Shown piece after piece: positions 1 through 11,480 of a DNA stretch of 52,166 bases (the stretch's first letter is position 1; every line of letters starts with the position of its first letter). The notes beneath the pieces are model-generated. The model was not told the origin of the DNA. It was given only the letters and a program-made list of their open reading frames with translations, and did no database searches. The translations under genes were made by a program, and so were the position numbers. Source of the stretch: Bigelowiella natans CCMP2755 (lineage: Eukaryota; Cercozoa; Chlorarachniophyceae). Location: positions 1 through 52,166 of the forward strand of contig ADNK01002756.1 of NCBI GenBank assembly GCA_000320545.1. The letters run 5' to 3'.

Positions 1-2
1 AA

Positions 3-205
3 GAAGAAGAAGTTATCGACAACAAAGACTATGATGCTGCAAACGATCAGAACGATGGTGTTGGAAGCGAAGAGGGGAGTGGAAGAAGAATATTGAATAC
101 ATTCAAGCTATTAATACCGCGAGAACACGAGGGGGAGAAGAGCAGTTCGATTGCGATATGTCTCCACAGAATACCGAAGAGGTTGGTGCAGCAGGAGGAA
201 AATAC

Positions 206-212
<7 letters not shown>
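3..212 (+). CDS. possible exon fragment of an unidentified gene
   Basis: Frame 3 is open from the left edge to a GT-repeat. It encodes an acidic stretch rich in D, E and N, then a mixed segment ending near ENTPF. The GT-repeat that follows could supply a splice donor at 213. No start or stop is visible, so at most this is an internal exon of a gene extending left of the window. The composition looks coding, but no domain is recognised and the low-complexity N-terminal part could be chance. Confidence 0.25.
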
Positions 213-253
<41 letters not shown>

Positions 254-260
254 TGTGTGT

Positions 261-301
<41 letters not shown>

Positions 302-304
302 TGT
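212..304. repeat. (GT)n microsatellite
   Basis: Nearly pure GT dinucleotide tract with single GA and AT interruptions. It produces spurious Cys/Val and His/Thr ORFs on both strands. Confidence 0.95.
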
Positions 305-607
305 CATCTTTCCAATGGAAATGATTGGAAATCAGAGTCGAGGATATGCACCTCCCTTTATCTTTGTCACCTGTTCTTCCCAAAGCTTTGGTGACTCTCC
401 GCCCCCTCTCTGACGATCAGTTCCTGAATGAGTAATTACGTCACGCCATTGATGACGATGAAGGTGCTGGCAATGAGCAGCGTATGGATAGTGACGACAA
501 CATCAATGGTTAAAAGCAAACGGAGATGTTTCCAACAACCCCATTGATTATTTGCTGTTCGTCCCTTGCTGTCGTGCTAATGCTACTGCTGCTATGGTAT
601 TTCCCCC

Positions 608-963
608 ATCATTACCTTTCCAGCCTCCTTGAGCGTCTGGATGAGCTTTTCTCTCTCCCCCGCGAAGTTTAGCGGTTCCACATCATATATTTGGCCGTCG
701 GGTCCATGGTAGATAAGCGGCTGCGAGTGTAGGTACACCAGATGGTAACGCATCTTGCTGTCCAAGCCCCGAGAAAAGGCTGGTGATGATATTGACGCCG
801 ACGATGATGGGGATGCGTTCTTATTGCCGTGGGGGTAATGGTGATGTTGGTAGTGTTGACGACGATGGCTTCTTCCAGTGTTCGTGCTCCCGCTGCTGCT
901 GCTGCTGCTCATGTAACCCTCATTCCTTGAGCCCTTATATTGGTGGCGCTGACGTTGGGTCAT
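608..963 (-). CDS. first exon of a putative CHAT-like domain protein
   Basis: The frame starts at an ATG at 963 and runs 119 codons to a good donor (GAAAG then GTAATG) near 607. About 60 residues of Ser/His/Arg-rich sequence are followed by an ordered segment: a hydrophobic strand LVYLH, then QPLIY, an acidic turn GPDGQ, and EPLNFAGEREKLIQTLKEAG. A short hydrophobic strand, then PL..., a turn, EPL or D-E-R, and an amphipathic helix is the opening pattern of many CHAT-type (caspase-fold) domains in bacteria and algae. No catalytic His or Cys is visible because the rest of the domain would lie in later exons. A possible next exon is near 370-408 and ends before GTGACA, but the gene cannot be followed further. 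The resemblance is weak and by eye only. Confidence 0.35.
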
Positions 964-2660
964 TGACCCCTGTTGGTCGCTTTTCCTATGATAGTTGTCT
1001 TCTTTCTCCTCCCTTACTATTCTGGGGTTGAAGGAACCTGAGATTCGTTAAGTGTGTCGCAGATGGTAGGATGACCGGCATTAGTAGTCAGTTTATTGAA
1101 CTATTGTGAATCTCACCATCCCGTTCCGTTCTACGCGCATCGTCATCATCGCTGCTATCACCACCCCCAGTCCCTTTCCGCCTCTCTCCAGGCACTGGAG
1201 GTTGCTCCATGCCTCCTTTTTAGAGTACAATTGATTATGAGTTGGTATCCTTGATGAATGTGACGGGCGATGAGAGGGGTGAGTTGGGGGGGGCGGGTCA
1301 ATGCAAAGCGGAAGGAATTGAGGCCCCATTTCTCAACCCTCGCAACCCTCTACCCAATTGCATATCATCCATGCCTCATTTAAATCGATTTCCTAAAAAG
1401 CATTGACTGCTCCGAGCGCCGCTGCATGCATGCATCCACATCCGCAAAAAATCGATAGGAATTACGGGGAAATGAAATTTATACTCCCCCAGCCACTATT
1501 CACCTTAGAGACTTCTCTTCTACGTCGAGTAGCCTGTGGGCACGTCGGGTGGGCACGTGCAAATCAGGTGGAAGGATGATGATGATGAAAGCTATTCCTG
1601 CGTTTTCAGGAGCTTCGTTGCAACAATTCATAAAAGAGAAATTAATAAAAAACAGAAATAGATTGAATAAATATTCTACGACAATAAAATATTCTTTTAT
1701 CTATGTTTAAATCGCCACTCTGGCAAAGGTCTTCGTACACTTTTTCGATATTTTTCCCACTTTTTCCTGAGTTTCAGATTTTAGTTGTGTGGCAAAAGAG
1801 AAAAAGTCTCCAAAAGAAACTCGGCGGCTGGATTATTTTCAAGTCTTTACTCAAAAGCTTCGTGTTAAAATGTACATACATCCAATCGGAGACATTTTGA
1901 CCCGGAAGCGAACGGACGTACGGAAAAAAGTCCTTGATTTCAGGATTTCCATCTCAAGCCTCACGAAAGCAGATGTATTTCTACCAGACGACATACCTGC
2001 TGAATCTTTTTGGAAAGTTTTTCTCGTTTCAGGCGACAAGCTGGTTCGAAATGAAATCACGAGATAACTTTTAGTGCGAAATACTTCGTGTAACAAATCA
2101 TTTAGATCTAAACAACGGATATTCTCATGGGGTCCTAGCGCGATTTTCTTTCAAACTTTTTACAAAACTTATTCAGAAGATTCCCCGTCGATATTTTATC
2201 AGATCGAAAGCTGCCAAGCTGCCGATGCCTGCCTCTCCTAGGGCTTTCTGGCCCCGAGAGCGACGCAGGGCGGCGCCAGCCTCTTTAATGAGGTTTGGGA
2301 GGAAGGCGAGGTTATGGAGGTCGCTTGCGGTCGTAATCATTGCATTTGCCAGTTTGACGAATCTGAAGGAGAGCCCGAGAATAGGTCGCTACTTGCATCA
2401 GTAGCCATTTGTGCGTCGACCGACAGTGTTGATCCCTCACACAAAACAGGTATATCCAGGCCTTGTAAGGTGCAAAGTTCTCTTGAAGAAAGGTTGGCAA
2501 TGCAATCGTTACTGCAGTAAACATTTCTTGATTATATTTAACGGAAGGCGGGTGCAGCATAGCGGTATCTTCCAAGCTCGGGTTCTTACTGCCGCCTTCG
2601 CGTCACTCGCCTCCTTCGCCTCGGTTTGTCGCAATTTGGCACCCTATAGCTACCGATGAA
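964..2660. other. stretch without a convincing gene
   Basis: Overlapping short frames occur on both strands (for example 1789-2067 on plus and 1093-1329 on minus). None shows a domain, a consistent intron structure or a protein-like composition. The 3' part (about 2300-2660) could contain 5' exons of the plus-strand gene that follows, but no splice chain could be supported. Confidence 0.4.
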
Positions 2661-2824
2661 CTAAGTTAATTCTTTATTGCTAAGGCACTGACTTTGGGGG
2701 AGAAAGCGGAGGCAGCTGCAGCGCAAAAGGTAACTGAGTTTAAAAAAATGGACGAAGAAAGACAAGAGTGAAGAAGAACTCGTAATCTGAATGTAATTTG
2801 AACGATGTGAAACTTGGTAGTCAG

Positions 2825-2934
2825 AAGATGGAGACGACGAGGACGAAGATGGAGGATCAAGCGACTTCGAACCTTCTTCAAAGGTGAGTGGGCCACCAGT
2901 TTCAATACAACACATCTAGAAGTTGCGCACTATG

Positions 2935-2991
<57 letters not shown>

Positions 2992-5646
2992 GCACGTGTA
3001 TGTAGAAGGCGAAAGGAGATAAAGGGAAAGCTTCTCTGGCAGCAGCAGGAGGGAATAGCAAGAAGGCGACGTCAGGGAAGAAGAAAACAGGCAATACCAA
3101 GACCTCAACAGCGTTAACATCATCCGCAAAAGCAAAACCCAGCGCATCGTCATACGGAGTTGCTACTCTACCCCACAAGAAGCTGCTAGCTTGGGCGAAG
3201 AAAGTCTTCCTTGACAAACGAGCTCTTGATGCAATACAGGTGATTGTCTGCTACTTGTAAGGATAATGATGGTGATGATCATGATCGTGATGATGATATC
3301 TGTGCTGATAGTGGTGTGGCATGGTAGAGAGATTAGCTGGGGTGAAATGGCCGATTTATTTATCTACCGAAGAAAATTTTTAGACGAAGGCAGTAAGTAA
3401 GCTCAGATTCAAATGTTGAAAACTGGTGTAGAAATCAAAACCAAGACACTCTAAGATGATGATGTCAATGAATGACAACAACAACTAGTACGAATAGCGC
3501 TATCGCCAATCAACAAACACGCACACACCTGCTCCATTTCGCTTGGATTTGAAATAGGAAGAGGAAATGGACGGGGCAACATTCAAATCTCTGGATAAGG
3601 TTCACTTTCAACTGCGATCTTTCTTGTACAAAAAAACGATGCAGGTAGACGCAAGAGTAGATTTCTTGGTGCACAACTCCGTGTATATGCAGGTCGCTTG
3701 GATATCTCGCGGTCTTACACCTGCGCCTGTGCGGAGGCTGTTACAAGGTCGTCCTTATGCCTTCCCTTGTTTGCTGCAGTACGAAAAGCCAAATGATTTC
3801 AAGCAGAAATCTAATTTCCGCCTTTTTTGTTAAAAATGTTATCACTGCGTAACACGAGTATCTGTGCGTTCTGCAGTCACAGAGGAGTTGGAAGAGAAGC
3901 TGAAGCTGGAGAATAGACGGAAGGTCGGCTCATTGCGAGCTTCGCGCACACACACACGCCTGTGCACTTAGAGGCCATGAAAATACTCCCTAGATGTTTC
4001 GTATGAGTCGCAGAGCTACTTATGGAGCAGCAGCTCATTTACTTGCGTGTCATTTAGGGCGGGGCATCAGCTGAGTACATATCCAGGGTGGAGGACATTG
4101 GCAGGATAGAGCATGTAGTAGAAGAGAGAGTTTCAATAAACACCCCCCGCTATGCTCCTGCCACTAGCATCGCAACTTCTAGAACTCATGCTGAATGTTT
4201 GAGATAGAGAGATTAGAAGAGAAAGGAGAGATCACACTATCTACTGTTCCCTCCCCCCCCTCCCTCCCCTCGCTCCTCTCTACTTGGCATAACGATATCC
4301 CCCTCCAGGACTACCTGCGGAGATTCAAGCTAAAGAAGATTTGCATTGAGCTTGACCTCGAGCTGTCAGGACTGGATGAGCTAGGTAGCAGCGCCTACAA
4401 ACAAAGCTAACAAAGCGACCACACCAAAACATAAGAACACAAATGCAGGCGTTGAGCACCTCATGATTACCGAGGTCTACGTGCAAATACTCCGATTGCC
4501 CTGCTGCTTCTTTCCGCACTTTTGCCAAAAATGAAGAACTGCCTACTGACCATGGCTCCACCCCATTCAAACATACGAAGGAATGCTGAGAAACATCGAG
4601 GAATTCGTGCACGAGCACGACCCCAAAGCAACGCTCGAGTACCCGCCCAAGGTCTAATTGCCTTGGGCTCGATGAGAAACATTTTGGTTGTAAAGATAAA
4701 TAAATAACTAGATGTGTCCGAAAATATAGGCGGAGTTGCTCGCGGAGGAGGAGACGAAGCTGCAGTACATGAGGGCCAACCCCCCCCGGGCGGATCCAGA
4801 TTCGGTATTATCTGCTAAATATAGCGCTGCTATTTGTGCCTTTGCCTGCTAGGACCTTTCCCTGCATTCTGCGCTGTCTAGTGAAAGCCGTCGTTCACTC
4901 CGATTTAATAGAGAAACCTGGCAAATATCTGCTCAGGCATTGGAGCGAATGCTAAATTTCGCGAACAAGTATATGGGGTACTCATGAGACTAATCTGTGC
5001 TCTGTTGCCGGGATGCCCTCATTACATCAAAAGTGTCCAAATCTTTGCCTCTGTTGTGTGTCCGTGCATGTGTCGCACAAAACATCAAAAGGAATGAGGT
5101 ACAGGATCTGAAAGGCCTTGCTGACCCCAACGAGGACAGGGCGGAAAGGTTCATATTTCTTAGTAATGCATTCTTACTTCCGATCTGTCGTATCATCAAG
5201 TGATGAAGCTAACACATGCGAGCGATATATAATTTTCCGTGTGGAGCTGGAGTATAACACGCCGACGCTCTTCTTCGATGTTCCTTGGCCAATTAGATTC
5301 AAAGACAGAGGGGTAGACATGCAGGATGGGATGTTCCCTAAGTCTCTAAAGGTGCGTTGCTGCTACTCGAGACTCGCCACTTCAATAGAAGAGTGTAAAA
5401 TTTGCTTGAAACAACGACATCTAGGGATTGGCAGCGCCGCAGGAAGAGAATAAAAAGACTACGGCTTCTGCAGCAAAGCCGGAGCCAACTCAGGCGAATG
5501 GAGAAGAAGACGAGTATGATCAGGTTCTCTGAAACCCCCTCCGTAAAGAATTCTTCCTTTAGTTTTTGGTATCGTCGTGCTGATAACAGTGTCCTGATAG
5601 TGTTCTTATCATTCCTATGCAGGATGAGGAAGCTTGGGATTGTTGA
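2825..5646 (+). CDS. multi-exon gene, unrecognised (acidic ends, possible SAM-like helix bundle)
   Basis: A chain of short exons can be joined in phase: 2825-2883, 3006-3239, 3558-3644, 3885-3923, 4058-4114, 4309-4384, 4581-4651, 4730-4804, 4853-4977, 5092-5148, 5201-5351, 5443-5523 and 5623-5646. It ends at TGA 5644-5646 after DEEAWDC. An upstream exon near 2687-2731 (encoding LGEKAEAAAAQK) probably belongs too; the start is not found. The product opens with an Asp/Glu run and a Lys/Ala/Thr-rich linker, continues with helical segments and closes with an acidic tail. The segment around LLAWAKKVFLDKRALDAI followed by DGATFKSLDK resembles the core of a SAM domain, but only loosely. No function is proposed. 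The intron around 2939-2991 contains a TA/TG microsatellite. A damaged copy of one exon lies just after the stop. Confidence 0.6.
2939..2991. repeat. (TA)n(TG)n microsatellite in an intron
   Basis: About 25 nt of alternating AT followed by 26 nt of GT. It lies between two coding exons of the plus-strand gene. Confidence 0.95.
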
Positions 5647-5708
5647 CAGGGCTCACCTGGAGTCTATACACGATTTATCGGTTCCACGAGTATGTTTAGA
5701 CCACTGAC

Positions 5709-5778
5709 CATGCATCAAACGCACTACGGAATGCTGAACAACATCGGAGAATTCGTACAGGACGAGCGCGACCATGAC
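5709..5778 (+). pseudogene. degenerate duplicate of an upstream exon
   Basis: This segment matches 4548-4640 of the preceding gene: both have ACTGACCATG, then GGAATGCTGA, AACATCG, GAATTCGT and an acidic GACGAGC-type stretch. The copy reads YGMLNNIGEFVQDERDHD then TAG, against GMLRNIEEFVHEH in the original exon. The similarity includes the presumed intron end upstream of the exon, which points to a DNA-level duplication rather than a retrocopy. It lies about 65 nt after the stop codon of the gene. Confidence 0.5.
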
Positions 5779-5779
5779 T

Positions 5780-6790
5780 AGATTACCAAAATTTCCACAT
5801 CGATCCTCACTGCACGCGATGAATGCCACATTGCACGCACAACTTGTGAACTAACACAATGCAAAAATGCTAATCATCAAACATGGGCCATTGTGCCCAC
5901 TAACTTCCGTCACCTCAGCAGTGAGCCTGACTAGCTGGGTCACAACGCGCGACACAGCTTGCACGCATTCATGTTGACCATTGCACGTGGCTCGTGCACG
6001 ACGTGCAACTGGATCATGTCACCCAGATCATTCGATTGGGACATTCAGCATTCTGGCATTGCACGCTGCTAGCTTTCACAGTGTTGAGTCCACTGTTCAC
6101 AATGGACAACAGGCTAGCAGGGGGCATGGCACACACCATGCTGGCATGGATCCTTGTCCATTGTCAAACAACCATGGAACCCCTCATGCTTTCAGTTGAA
6201 TTCACCTCCTTTTGTCCTAGTTGTCCCACATGACCGCAAATGATGAAACTCTCTGACAGTTCACGCTTGAGTGCAAATGTGACACCAACACCCGCAGTCA
6301 CATGCAAGCGTGCAACAACACGCGTGCTGGCACGTGCTGGGTGCATTCGTCATGATGTGACGTGTGCTCCAGCTAGCCAGTTCACTGAGTGCACTTGTGC
6401 AAAATCCAGAAATGCCAGAATGCTCGTTCGTCCTGTCGTGTCAGTCTGCAGTGCACCTCCCGCCAAACACGTGCACTCAATCAGGTAGTGCATGATCCTG
6501 AGCGTGCATTGTGCAATGACAAGACGGGACGAACAAGCATGCAATGCACGCAGCTAGCACACAGAAGAAGCTTGTTGATCATGCACACATGAAAAAGAAC
6601 AACATCCAGTGATGTTCATGCATGCTGGTGATGCAAATTTGAAATGAATGGATTGATGTTGATGGGCGTGCAACACGTGAGACAATCCATGAACGCACAC
6701 TTGTTATGGACGTGCAATGAAATGTGCACGTTGCATGCAGCATCACGGTGTCCACAGCTAGCACAGTGAGACAGATTTCCCGCCCTGGGC
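5780..6790. repeat. palindromic-word island 1 (TGCA/CTAG-rich), no gene
   Basis: About 1 kb between two convergent genes is packed with TGCACG, TGCATG, CATGCATG and GCTAGC words. Open frames here are short and of odd composition (rich in His, Cys, Ala and Thr), as expected from word bias rather than coding. No terminal repeats or transposase are seen. Confidence 0.6.
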
Positions 6791-6811
6791 TGCAGGGCAC
6801 CAAAAGACAAC

Positions 6812-9460
6812 TCAGAAATCTGGGCTAAGAGGGATCGCTGCTCGAGTTGCAGCCTTTTGCCAAGGCCAAACGTGCAGGTTGAACTCTGCAACGCTGTAGC
6901 TTTGCAGCGATTCAAAGAGCCACTTCGGGCTGACCACTTGGACAGTGCTGCTCTCAGGAGGCCTGAAGTCTTCCGGCCCAATACAGATCTGAGCCCTCTC
7001 AAAGGTCCTTACGATCTGAATTGTGTGTGACTTCAGCTCATTTGCTGCAAATCAATGCTAACCCTAATGCTAACCGTGGCTCCACACAAGTGCAAAAGCT
7101 TAATCAGAATCTTCCGAGGCGGTTCTTCCTGGTTCGGTGCTACGAACACCTTTTGGCGATGTAGCAGTTTTTGGCCTTCTAACGACACAAAGTAAAAAGT
7201 TAGGCATGCTTTGGCATATTCATATAACGTTAATGGACCCGCTCCTGCTTTGCAGATTCCAGGAAATACATCACTGTGCGTATAATCCTTCTCTGAAGGT
7301 AATTTCTGGTTTTCAACCGCGGCGTAGAGATAGCTTGGCTTCAATATCCAAGCTCCTGCACAATGCATATTCCCTCAATTCGATAGATAGTCTGTATGAA
7401 TAAATGGGTACCTTTGGCAAGGGCGAAAAGAACTTTTAAGGTTCGAGTCCCCCCGGATATGAGATGTGTGCATGCTCCCAAATTTGCCGTGGTTCTATAG
7501 TATATAGCACACTGATGTTTTAACAACTGGTCACATTTGATCGAAGTCTGATACCTGAACTTCATTGTCTTCCCCAAATCATAGAATAGATCCTCACACT
7601 GCTCATCACAGCAGCTTATTGCGAACACCTAATAATAACAACAGAGGCTTAGTTTTCCTCGAAGATGAAGTATATCTAGAAGGAGGTATACCAATTGGCT
7701 TCCTACCTTCTCAAATGACGCGGAAGATGCTTCTGCTTTCGATTTTTTGTTCTTCGAGCCCAAGGAGGAGCTGCTCTTGCGCTTATTTGTAATTCCTTTT
7801 AAAGTTCTTCGCTTATCATCCCTCCCTGTTTTCTTGTCTGCCCTTGGCCCCGTAGTTTTCTTGTTCGAGTTGGTTGCTGCCTTCTTTCTTATATTTTTGG
7901 ATGTAGCACCTTTTTTAGAGGCTTGTTTGCTCTTGGATCTTTTCGAAGTTGAAGGTTTCCGTTTGGATGATTGTACTGAACCGGTGTCTTCCTTTGTGGC
8001 ATTCTTTCCCGTATGCATTCCTCGTTCAGACATTTTTGCTAGCGGCAAATCCTCGTCTGAGCTCACATCCTGGATTTGGGGAGTCTTCGCAACATCTAGA
8101 CTATGACGAGATTCTTTGGAGATTTTTGTCAACGGGATATCCTCATCAGAGCTTTCATTCTGGTTGTTTTGAGAGTAATTCCTTACATTTGGCGAGGAAT
8201 CCGAGGAAGACGATGAGGACAGTATCTGAGGTGTCAGCTCAAGTGCGAGGTCGGGATCATGTGCTTTTTTGATTGCACTGTTAGGAGAAGATTTGCTCTT
8301 GGATCTGTTCCTATTGGCTGGAGTATGATCACCAGTATTTGCGGGTTTCGAGGACTCCGAAGACCTAGCGCCTGTGCTTCTACGTGGCTTCTTGGATGAC
8401 TGTTCCTCCTGTTCTTCCTCAGCATCATATTCTGACTGAAGCTTTAATGCGAAAGCTAGATCAGAATCAATTTCATCTATCTGATTTCGTCGTAGAGATC
8501 GTCGTCGTTTTGTCGTTTTCGTTTGGCTTTTGGCACTGTGATCGGACTTCTTGTCCTTCATTGGAATTTCCTTCTCCGCGCCCATTGTGTTGCTGGCTGA
8601 GCCCAGCTTAGGTTCAGTGTTACTATGTTTGGTTACTCTTTTCTGTTTCTTTTGAGATTGTGTTTTTCTTCTGTTAGTAACCTTCTTCTCTCCTTTCTTA
8701 GAGGCTGTAGAAGTGTTAGAGGAAACAGCTGGAGCTTTAGGTGTAACTCGAGATGACTGGGGCAAATCTGTGCTCCTTTTGGGAGTCTTCGCCTTGGGAG
8801 CCTTAGTTGCAGAATTTGCTGTATTTGGTGACATTGTTTGCTCAATTGGCAGCTCCTCTTCTGAGCTCTCAGCATCCAATTCAAGTTGAAGCTTCATTGC
8901 ATAAGCTAAGTCATCCTCCATCGTATTGGAGTTCTTAGTATCTACCACAGGGGTTTCTTTAAGCCGAAGACTCTGTCGTCGCTTAGACAAGGTTCTTTTC
9001 TCTTCCAAATTTGTGGGCGTAGCATTTATTTTATTTGGACTCATCGTAGCTTTTTTTTTAGCTCCTCTGCCGTTTCTGCTACTTCTCCTCCTTTTAGCTT
9101 TGGAGGTTTCTTTAAGTCTTGGGACTCCCGATGATGATGGAAGTTCTGATAATATATTGTCTTTTATGCAATATGCTACAAGAGAAATGTTGAGAGGATT
9201 ATTACCAGGCTCGTCACTCCCAAACGCTCGCTGTGATGAAGAAAACCTTGGATCTTCAGGCTCAAGAATACCCTCCAAAGATTTGGGTTCATATTCCTAT
9301 ATGGATGCTGAGTGTTAGACCTTGCTATGAGATAAGAGCCGGAAATAGAAAGTGTTCACCTTTTTTCGCGGTAGCGTCTGTAGCTTGGCAGGATAGCGGC
9401 TCTCAGTTATGCGAATTCCCAATCTCTTACATCTAAAGTAACGCGATTACATGTAAAATT

Positions 9461-9500
<40 letters not shown>

Positions 9501-9965
9501 CGTGTTTGTGTTTGTGTGTGTCAGTGTAATCATGAAATATCACATAAATTATATATGGCTGTGTGTGTGTGCGCGCGCGGTGATTTTATACTCTGTAATC
9601 CATTGAGGAGAAACAATCTTCACGTTTTCATTATGCTCGCAGTAGCTCAAGGTGCTTGCTTTCCCCGCTTTGAAGACACAGTGCGTTATTCTACTACTCC
9701 ACTTTTTACTGACCTCGCCCCCTAATATGGTGAATAGAAACTCTTGATTTCCTTGAAACTGATAAATACCTTGACCAGAATTTCTACCGAGTGTTTCAAT
9801 TGCTTCCACGAATGCCTTTGAGGAATTTATCTCTCCTGATTCTCCACACCGTACTAGGTTGCAAGCACAACAGTTCAATCAAGTCTGGAGGGAAAAGGAG
9901 GAATAAATAAGTGGCTTACTGTCAAGATAACAGACGCAGCCTTCCAGGACGTCATCATCGGCCAT
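6812..9965 (-). CDS. MCPH1-like: microcephalin (MCPH1)-like protein, three BRCT domains
   Basis: Ten exons join in phase: 9920-9965, 9788-9853, 9592-9721, 9360-9432, 7707-9296, 7555-7628, 7412-7494, 7239-7355, 7075-7178 and 6812-7015 (ATG 9963-9965, TGA 6812-6814). They give 828 residues; human MCPH1 has 835. Most introns are 56-78 nt. Residues 1-90 form an N-terminal BRCT: LGGEVSKKW, ITHCVFKAG, VKIVSPQWITECKR and then RYPA match the microcephalin BRCT1 pattern. Residues 106-635, from one exon, are disordered and rich in Ser and Lys, with clusters of KRRR. The C-terminus is a tandem BRCT pair: CTHLISGGTRTLKVLFALAK, W at the end of BRCT2, FVAP, IKLLHLCGA, ICIGPEDF and VVSPKWLFESL in BRCT3. In animals MCPH1 acts in chromosome condensation timing and DNA-damage signalling, binding phosphopeptides through the C-terminal pair. 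The order 1+2 BRCT, the length and the motifs make this assignment strong; the function here is inferred. Confidence 0.88.
9465..9500. repeat. (GT)n microsatellite in MCPH1-like intron 3
   Basis: GT tract inside the largest intron (9433-9591) of the MCPH1-like gene. A shorter GT/GC tract follows near 9561-9580. Confidence 0.9.
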
Positions 9966-10560
9966 GCTTTCTATTCCCTGCATTTATGTGCATTGAACAA
10001 CACATTAAATGTCCACAAGCAAATTCACACACATGCGTACAGGCGGTCATGCACATGTACACACACATATAGACATTGCACACCAGAGTTGCGTATGTTT
10101 ATCTTTGTATCAGAGCGAGCTTGGACGACGGGAAGGCCTTATCTGCTGGATGTTGTGTTTTGGAGGGAAGCTGTTTCCAAAGAGAAGGGCGATTTTAGAG
10201 TGAACGACATCGTGAGAATGAGACGCACAGCACATTATTAGACATGGAACTTGGTTGGGGACAAAGTTGTTTCATATTGTCTGTCAGTAGTTGGGCCATT
10301 TTTCTTTGGTGATCTCATTGGTGTTCCGTCACAATTGCAACAGACCAATTCCACAACACAAACAACAATTGGGCGGTGGAGTGACAGCGCCAGCAATGCG
10401 TTGGAGGAAGATGAAGAGAGGGGAACTGAAGTTCAGAAACAACAGACACAGAAAACACAGCTGGGAAGTCAAAGGACAAGAACAGAACAGCCAACTGACT
10501 GACTGTCCAAACTCAGAGCAGACCCTCACTTTGCGACGTGAGCGGCTGTCAAAAAAGTGC
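9966..10560. other. 5' flank of the MCPH1-like gene
   Basis: Upstream sequence of the minus-strand MCPH1-like gene. It contains CA-rich stretches (about 10023-10075) but no frame with a domain or splice chain on either strand. Promoter elements are not identifiable by eye. Confidence 0.35.
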
Positions 10561-11480
10561 ACGATGCAATTCAAATGACAGCACCCTCAATCACACTCAA
10601 AGCTGTTCTTGGTGTGCTTGACACACGTGACGAACACTCGCCTGTCCAGCTGTTTCAGGAGGCGTGCAGGAGTGTCATTGTCTGCGCAAGGAAGGATGCA
10701 GGAGTGCTGTCTGAGGACTGCTAGACTGGGAGGCGCAGAGGAACGTTGTTTCTGCGCAAAGAAGGCTGAAGGAACACCACCTGAACTCACAAAACTGCAC
10801 ATTGTCATTGTGAACGAAGATTGCATCGGGGCACAGGTGGACAGCTAGACAGGCTTCTCGTTGTCAGCGCAAAGTGCGCAACACTTTGAAGAACGTGTGA
10901 ACGTGTGAACGCAGCATGCCAGCATGCACAAGCAAGGCTTGCTAGCTTGCAATTTGTCTTTGCCACGTGCCATCAAAACGCAACAATCTTTTTGCAATCG
11001 ACTTTGTTTGGGTGGGCGCTGGAGTGTTCTCTTGTTGTGTTTGCCTGCCACTGCCTGGCAGCCTGCAACTGCGTGCACCACTGGCTAGCTGGACCAGTGC
11101 ATTTGAAAGACACGCAATGAACGGTGCAAAAATTTGAGCAGATGCATTTGGCATCTGCATGTGAAGAAACAAATGAGCTTTGTTGAAAGAAGGCTTTGTC
11201 TGGGAGTCTGGGACACATTCACAACAGACACAGCAGTGTGACAACGTGTGTTGCACTCTGTTGTCCACAACTAGACAATGAGAAAGAGAGAGAGAAAGAG
11301 ATGGGGAAAGAAGCGCGTTTGACTAGTTGACAACAGACATGTCGAACGAAGAATGCGTGTCTCGAAAGAAACAATGCAGGCTAGCAGGGCAGTTTTGACA
11401 GGAGTGCTAGACTGGAGAGCAGAGCGGGGAGTTCAATGCAAGTCTAGAAGTGTGCACATGAGCACGCAGCTTCAGTCATG
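10560..11480. repeat. palindromic-word island 2, no gene
   Basis: About 0.9 kb rich in TGCA, GCATGC, GCTAGC and CACGTG-type words, lying just 3' of gene A (stop at 11795). Frames in it are short and overlap on both strands without protein-like character. Confidence 0.5.

Noticed and set aside
47-383. His/Thr-repeat and Cys/Val-repeat ORFs on both strands
   Set aside because: They are translations of the GT microsatellite, not genes.
1789-2067. 92-codon plus-strand ORF rich in Lys, Asp and Ser
   Set aside because: It begins and ends in AT-rich sequence, overlaps equally long frames on the other strand, and shows no recognisable motif.
5780-6790. Mobile element origin for the palindromic-word islands
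   Set aside because: No terminal inverted repeats, target-site duplications, reverse transcriptase or transposase were seen. Different islands share words but no long alignable sequence by eye.
8926-9318. 130-codon plus-strand ORF with hydrophobic run
   Set aside because: Antisense of the Lys/Ser-rich linker exon of the MCPH1-like gene. The Leu/Phe run is complementary to AAG/AAA-rich codons.
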